NCBI RefSeq assembly: GCF_027594745.1
Contig: NZ_CP110854.1
Span: 1,583,501-1,647,500, forward strand
Direction of reading: 5' to 3'
DNA length: 64,000 bases
Source of the DNA: Saprospira grandis
GTDB lineage: Bacteria; Bacteroidota; Bacteroidia; Chitinophagales; Saprospiraceae
Positions within the stretch are counted from its first letter, which is position 1. The number at the start of each line of letters is the position of its first letter. Below, one piece after another: positions 59,401 to 64,000 of this stretch. The notes beneath the pieces were generated by a model. That model ran no database searches and was not told the origin of the DNA. It saw nothing but the letters and a program-made list of their open reading frames with translations. A program made the position numbers and the translations under genes.

Positions 59401-61249
59401 GAGAAGTATGATAGTTCTTGGGGTAAACCGTTTGTTCTAGTAAAAAGCCTCTATACTTTGTTTTTAGTAAGAGCTGATCTTCTCCCTCATAGTCTTCCCA
59501 GACAAAAAAGCCCTCTGCATCTGTTTTGAGCTCTGCGAGTAGTTTTTTATCTCCATTGCGATAAACGCCTAGCGACTTATTGCCCAAAGGCGCTCCATTA
59601 AAAAACAGTTGTCCGGCCAGACGTTTTCCATCTTCTGCCATGAATTTAACTTGGGGCTCTGCCGCCATGATTTGCCGCCAGTTATAGCGGCGCCAGCCTT
59701 GCGTCAAAAGCAGATAATCTAAGGCGGTATCTGCTTTGGGGTTATTGTCCTCAAAGTAAAAAGCGGGTTCTTGGATCTTGCCTTTTAGTTGGCTAGAGAG
59801 CAAGAAATGAGAAAGAATATTATCGGCTTTATCTTGGTCCAGATTCCAAAACTTATCATCGACCACGGCTAAAGAGAGCTGCGTTTGCACGGGCTTGCCT
59901 GCTGCATCTTTCACCTTAATTTTTAGATTGACCTTTTCGCGAATGGCATATTTATCTTTATCTGTTTCAATTTCGATTTGCAGACCTGCTTGCTTTGTGG
60001 CAAAAAATAGGCGCTCGGCCTCGGGCTGCTCTGCCTGATTGAAGAGGGTAATCTTGGCGATGCCCATTTTGCAATCTTTTAGCGGCAAGCTATACCTTTG
60101 GCTGCCCGCCTTCAGCGCGATTCCACGCTCTTCGATAAGGCCTGCATCTTGGACCATCAACAGGCAGATGCTTTGTTTTTTACTGCTATAAATTTCTAGT
60201 TCTAGTTGTTCTTCGTCTTGAGACAAGATCTTAAAGCTAAGTCCTTTAGTGAGGGCCTTGGGCAAGTCAAACTCTTGTTGTACGGGACGAAGCACTTTTA
60301 GCCGATATTGTTCTTGAGCTTTAGGCTCAAAATCCAAAACGCCCATTCCCTGATGATAGCTTTTGTAGGCTTGCAATTCTTCTCCGGCGGCATTCAATAG
60401 CACAGCCTCAATATCTACGGCCTGGCCTTGTAGGTCTAGAGATTTAATGGCCAAGCGATTTTTAAAACCCGCCATGAGGTCGCCACTTTCGGGCATAAAG
60501 TGCAGCTGGATTTTATCTTGGACCAATGGAATACTTCGCCCGATAGATTCTCTTTTGCCTTCATGCTCTACAAAGACATTGAGCAAGCCTTCAGAGGCCT
60601 CCAAGGAGCTGGGTAGTTCAAATTGAATTTGGCTTTGCCCCATGGCATTGGTCTCGCCCTTGCCTTTTTTCCAGACTTTCCCTCCTAGAAAAATCTCATA
60701 GCTTAGCTTTTTATTGGCCAAAACTTCATTTTGGGGTGTGCGTACATCCAATTTGGCCTGCACCAAATCACCTGCTCCATAGCGCTCTCGCAAGAAATCT
60801 AGCTTCATCAATAGATCAGGTAAATATTGGTTTTGGACCGTGAGTTTTTTCTCAAAAACAAACTGTTGATCTCCAAAATTCTTTTGCCAATTAGTCTTTA
60901 GCCGAAGCGTATAAATTCCACCTTTGGCATCTTTATCCAACTTAAAGTCTCCTCTAGCCTTGCCCTTTAGTACGGGCAAGCGGTAACTTTTCTCGACCTG
61001 TCCCTTAGGGTTTAGCCATTCCACTTCTAGCACTTCCGACTTACTGGCTAGCAGCTCTTGGTCAAGTAAATAAGCTGAAAACCAAATAGTTTCCCCTGGT
61101 TCATAATAGCTGCGATCGGTTTGTGCATAAATATTTTCTGTGGGCAAGATTTCATTGTATTGCTCTATTTTTTGGCTGTAGGGTCGCTCTTGTGCCCAAG
61201 CCGAGCTATATAGTCCTAGAAAGAGGAGGAAGTAAATAATTTTATGCAT
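56414..61249 (-). CDS. Alpha-2-macroglobulin family protein with embedded carboxypeptidase-regulatory and TonB-plug modules
   Basis: A 1611-aa exported protein (signal MHKIIYFLLFLGLYSSAWAQ). Residues about 30-640 are macroglobulin MG domains (ENIYAQTDRSYYEPGETIWF opens MG1/MG2). Residues about 650-735 are a carboxypeptidase-regulatory-like domain (LKGMIFDEYGEPFAFANVVL, DFDGNYKFDGITPG, TYVGYP), and about 760-835 resemble a TonB plug (LGAEDIRKMPTRNIASIAAT, TAGVNQ, IVIKGIRVIDGAP). The A2M core follows, with the thioester motif GCFEQ (C1141, Q1144; classical GCGEQ), the thioester helical domain (about 1140-1400) and a receptor-like C-terminal domain. A2M proteins trap proteases through the thioester. 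The protein has no obvious lipobox. Function of the plug insertion is unknown; substrate or receptor coupling is speculation. Confidence 0.87.
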   Translation of the reverse strand: MHKIIYFLLFLGLYSSAWAQERPYSQKIEQYNEILPTENIYAQTDRSYYEPGETIWFSAYLLDQELLASKSEVLEVEWLNPKGQVEKSYRLPVLKGKARGDFKLDKDAKGGIYTLRLKTNWQKNFGDQQFVFEKKLTVQNQYLPDLLMKLDFLRERYGAGDLVQAKLDVRTPQNEVLANKKLSYEIFLGGKVWKKGKGETNAMGQSQIQFELPSSLEASEGLLNVFVEHEGKRESIGRSIPLVQDKIQLHFMPESGDLMAGFKNRLAIKSLDLQGQAVDIEAVLLNAAGEELQAYKSYHQGMGVLDFEPKAQEQYRLKVLRPVQQEFDLPKALTKGLSFKILSQDEEQLELEIYSSKKQSICLLMVQDAGLIEERGIALKAGSQRYSLPLKDCKMGIAKITLFNQAEQPEAERLFFATKQAGLQIEIETDKDKYAIREKVNLKIKVKDAAGKPVQTQLSLAVVDDKFWNLDQDKADNILSHFLLSSQLKGKIQEPAFYFEDNNPKADTALDYLLLTQGWRRYNWRQIMAAEPQVKFMAEDGKRLAGQLFFNGAPLGNKSLGVYRNGDKKLLAELKTDAEGFFVWEDYEGEDQLLLKTKYRGFLLEQTVYPKNYHTSQNREPVYFQRQLFRTLQDKSAYYSRKKVGSSSDPAVLKGMIFDEYGEPFAFANVVLLKAGTGQLVKGTSTDFDGNYKFDGITPGIYDLRITYVGYPKGLIKQLRIGGGEQLRYDYYYSDSDLDLMEVAVEEVRILEYSVPLIETDNTTAGQTLGAEDIRKMPTRNIASIAATTAGVNQAENGEELSRGNRNNDIVIKGIRVIDGAPRPAPVEKTPAVGQETKLNTANLNETSNYLNLQRAEGQLRPSPTTDKLSQPQITDTKTTIKGITAELSQQGWAEFYQSQSFYAPDYSPYLAAKERYENISVERTDFRNTLYWNSLVETDEDGEAELYFYNSDALTTFRIITEGVGGQKIGRQEKTYSVQSPFQLRAQLPKELIVGDTLRLPVFLINQTDEALSGKFYLSHSEQWQPLFSRDTQKYNIPKDSFLRLELPFVLNYSKNRDLNMKLSFFASGHKDALKLKSRLKARAFPVAISQADKQLQASYQLNIDEMKEGSMQAQITVFGNPLMQLQATLEGMIRRPYGCFEQVSSSTYPNILALHLLESTGQLDPKIADRALGYIQEGYNKLAGYESAGGGFEWFGASPAHEGLTAYGLMEFKDMAAVAPIVDEAMIERARSWLLSRRDGRGGFLSAAGYNHGWGKSEAVSNAYITMSLAYIGEKGLDKELQLAAQEASASRDLYRLALVSLAHFYAGKKAKGKELLALLQKNMTDLNKLKAEHSITYATGQNLRPHILSLAILAHLEVGDLAACHPLVNALIKTKGRYYFGDTQGTVWSLKALTAYALAQKIQSVEDGKLLVHLNGELLQEQAFNSYEGLTLAMDSLAKKMALGQNQISLSFEGFSRAQSYMLELNWLEYTPPTAQNAPISVATRLAKTQALEGDLLRYEVEIKNELQDKDAPTPIAMIGIPAGLSLQSWQLKEQQEAGKFDYYEIFDNYLVLYFRKIPSGQSKKILLDLKAELPGHFTAPANSAYLYYRPNAVFWEAGQSIQIKAAN

Positions 61250-61310
61250 AGGTTCTTTTTCTTTACTAGATGCAGCCTACTGATTTTTTGATGTGTGCTT
61301 TTTTGTTTTT

Positions 61311-61435
61311 GGGGCCTCCGCAGCAAAGCTGCGGCGCTACGCTTTGGGGCTCGCAGGTCTGCTCGGCCCTTCGTTTTTTCGCTGCGCTCAAAAACTCGGT
61401 CTGGCCTGATGGCCACCCCGCCGCATCGCTAGGCC
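61311..61435 (+). repeat. GC-rich structured intergenic repeat, copy 24 (type B)
   Basis: GGGGCCTCCGCAGC-AAA-GCTGCGGCGC start after T5, core AGGTCTGCTCGGCCC, a GC-poor arm GTTTTT...AAAAAC, arm GGCC-TGAT-GGCC, end ATCGCTAGGCC. GGGG end 62 bp from the macroglobulin gene start. Confidence 0.92.
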
Positions 61436-61552
61436 AGTCGCTTCGCTCCTCTACTGCCTCTTCAATTACGCCCTTTACGCAGCTTTTTATAAGCAGTCAC
61501 CTTGCAACTCTTTGGCGGCAAAGCCGCTGGCCAAAACCTTCTTCCTTTTTAG

Positions 61553-61590
61553 ACAAAAAAAAGCCTGTACATTGCTGTACAGGCTTTATA
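61553..61590 (-). terminator. Terminator after 5S rRNA copy 1
   Basis: AAAGCCTGTAC and GTACAGGCTTT (61560-61570, 61577-61587) with a 6-nt loop, then U8 on the minus strand. Identical to the hairpin at 61743-61780. Confidence 0.92.
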
Positions 61591-61595
61591 GATGA

Positions 61596-61702
61596 GGTTG
61601 GCAGTGACCTACTCTCCCACTTTCGTAGTACCATCGGCGCTGAGGGGCTTAACTGCTCTGTTCGGAATGGGAAAAGGTGTCTCCCCCTCGCTATGACTAC
61701 CA
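61596..61702 (-). rRNA. rrf: 5S ribosomal RNA, distal copy
   Basis: About 107 nt on the minus strand, from TGGTAGTCATAGCGAGG to GGTCACTGCCAAC. The conserved ACACCTTTTCCCATTCCGAA and GGGAGAGTAGGTCA segments are present. Helix I pairs TGGTAGT with ACTGCCA. It differs from the proximal copy by a compensated A-U/G-C change in that helix. Confidence 0.95.
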
Positions 61703-61742
61703 TTAACTCTTTGTTCATCCCTTTGGATGAGCTATTTTTTTT

Positions 61743-61780
61743 GATAAAAAAAGCCTGTACATTGCTGTACAGGCTTTATA
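61743..61780 (-). terminator. Terminator between the two 5S copies
   Basis: Same hairpin as at 61553-61590 (arms 61750-61760, 61767-61777), followed by U7. If fully active it would limit expression of the distal 5S gene. Confidence 0.9.
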
Positions 61781-61785
61781 GATTA

Positions 61786-61892
61786 GGTTGGCGGTGACCT
61801 ACTCTCCCACTTTCGTAGTACCATCGGCGCTGAGGGGCTTAACTGCTCTGTTCGGAATGGGAAAAGGTGTCTCCCCCTCGCTATGACCACCA
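61786..61892 (-). rRNA. rrf: 5S ribosomal RNA, proximal copy
   Basis: About 107 nt on the minus strand, from TGGTGGTCATAGCGAGG to GGTCACCGCCAAC; helix I pairs TGGTGGT with ACCGCCA. It lies about 110 bp after the 23S gene. The 190-bp unit (5S, spacer, terminator) is duplicated in tandem to give the distal copy. Confidence 0.96.
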
Positions 61893-62004
61893 TTAAATCT
61901 TTGTTCATCCCTTTGGACAAACTCTATATCGTTATGACATAAGGAAAGTAATAGAACTTTAAAAGTGCGTTGATTATCGATCTTTCTTTTAAAAAAGAAA
62001 GAAA
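61893..62004 (-). other. 23S-5S spacer
   Basis: Spacer of about 110 bp with no tRNA. A CTTTCTTTTTTAAAAGAAAG inverted repeat at 61981-62000 just after the 23S end is a likely part of the processing stem. Confidence 0.6.

Positions 62005-64000
<1,996 letters not shown>

Noticed and set aside
3139..61435. Insertion sequences or transposon ends
   Set aside because: No transposase gene occurs anywhere in the window; the GC-rich repeats are too short to encode one and are listed as repeats.

Overview
The window looks like chromosome from a gliding marine member of the Bacteroidota, most likely a Saprospira-type bacterium (Saprospiraceae). The evidence is the LpxC-FabZ fusion, a PorQ-like type IX secretion protein, a GldB-like gliding lipoprotein, two large secreted proteins with type IX sorting tails, Rho with a long charged insertion, a short RpoD-type sigma factor, and promoters of the Bacteroidota form TTTG-N18..20-TAnnTTTG. 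The genus is inference from memory of such genomes, not from a search. I see no transposase, integrase, phage gene or CRISPR array; most genes are core functions.

Layout. 1-1.8 kb: the end of a superfamily I helicase and a DnaQ-like exonuclease, convergent with an HtrA protease. 3.1-4.15 kb: non-coding, with an 83-bp tandem array. 4.2-8.7 kb: lipid A genes lpxC/fabZ-lpxA plus an ABC ATPase, then porQ and a MORN lipoprotein. 9.07-9.76 kb: tRNA-Gly, tRNA-Leu(UAA) split by a 340-nt group I intron, tRNA-Gly. 10.2-17.6 kb: a secreted lamin-tail protein, sigma factor, bioD, a TPR protein and thiH. 18.1-22.4 kb: glnS and a DUF5916 outer-membrane protein. 22.5-23.6 kb: non-coding, with a 21-bp tandem array. 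23.6-28.3 kb: hydrolase, MoxR ATPase, inositol monophosphatase, serS. 28.8-31.8 kb: rho, rpmH, rnpA, yidD. 32.1-39.4 kb: lipoproteins, a LysM glucosaminidase, an RDD protein and mfd. 39.4-40.6 kb: non-coding, with a 42-bp tandem array. 40.7-50.6 kb: a 1110-aa adhesin-like protein, phoH, a coiled-coil secreted protein, a DUF4271 protein with hemD, a gldB-like gene and a beta-barrel protein. 51.1-61.2 kb: a FISUMP lipoprotein, hutU, an outer-membrane barrel reading frame broken by an in-frame stop, and a 1611-aa alpha-2-macroglobulin/TonB-plug chimera. 61.6-64 kb: two tandem 5S rRNA genes and the 3' two thirds of a 23S rRNA gene, all on the minus strand.

The most unusual content lies between the genes. 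At least 24 copies of a GC-rich, mosaic, hairpin-rich repeat (about 115-260 bp) sit in intergenic gaps, roughly one per 2.7 kb. They share a short core, but their hairpin arms differ in sequence while staying self-complementary, which is the pattern expected of selection on a folded RNA or single-stranded DNA. Each copy begins with T-tract/GGGGC next to a gene; in several copies that T-tract is the tract of a neighbouring intrinsic terminator. All three tandem-repeat arrays lie between a plus copy on the left and a minus copy on the right.

The genes form a picture of an envelope-rich, surface-active cell: lipid A synthesis, type IX export and gliding, large secreted adhesin-like proteins, peptidoglycan hydrolysis and outer-membrane barrels, among standard translation, repair and cofactor genes.
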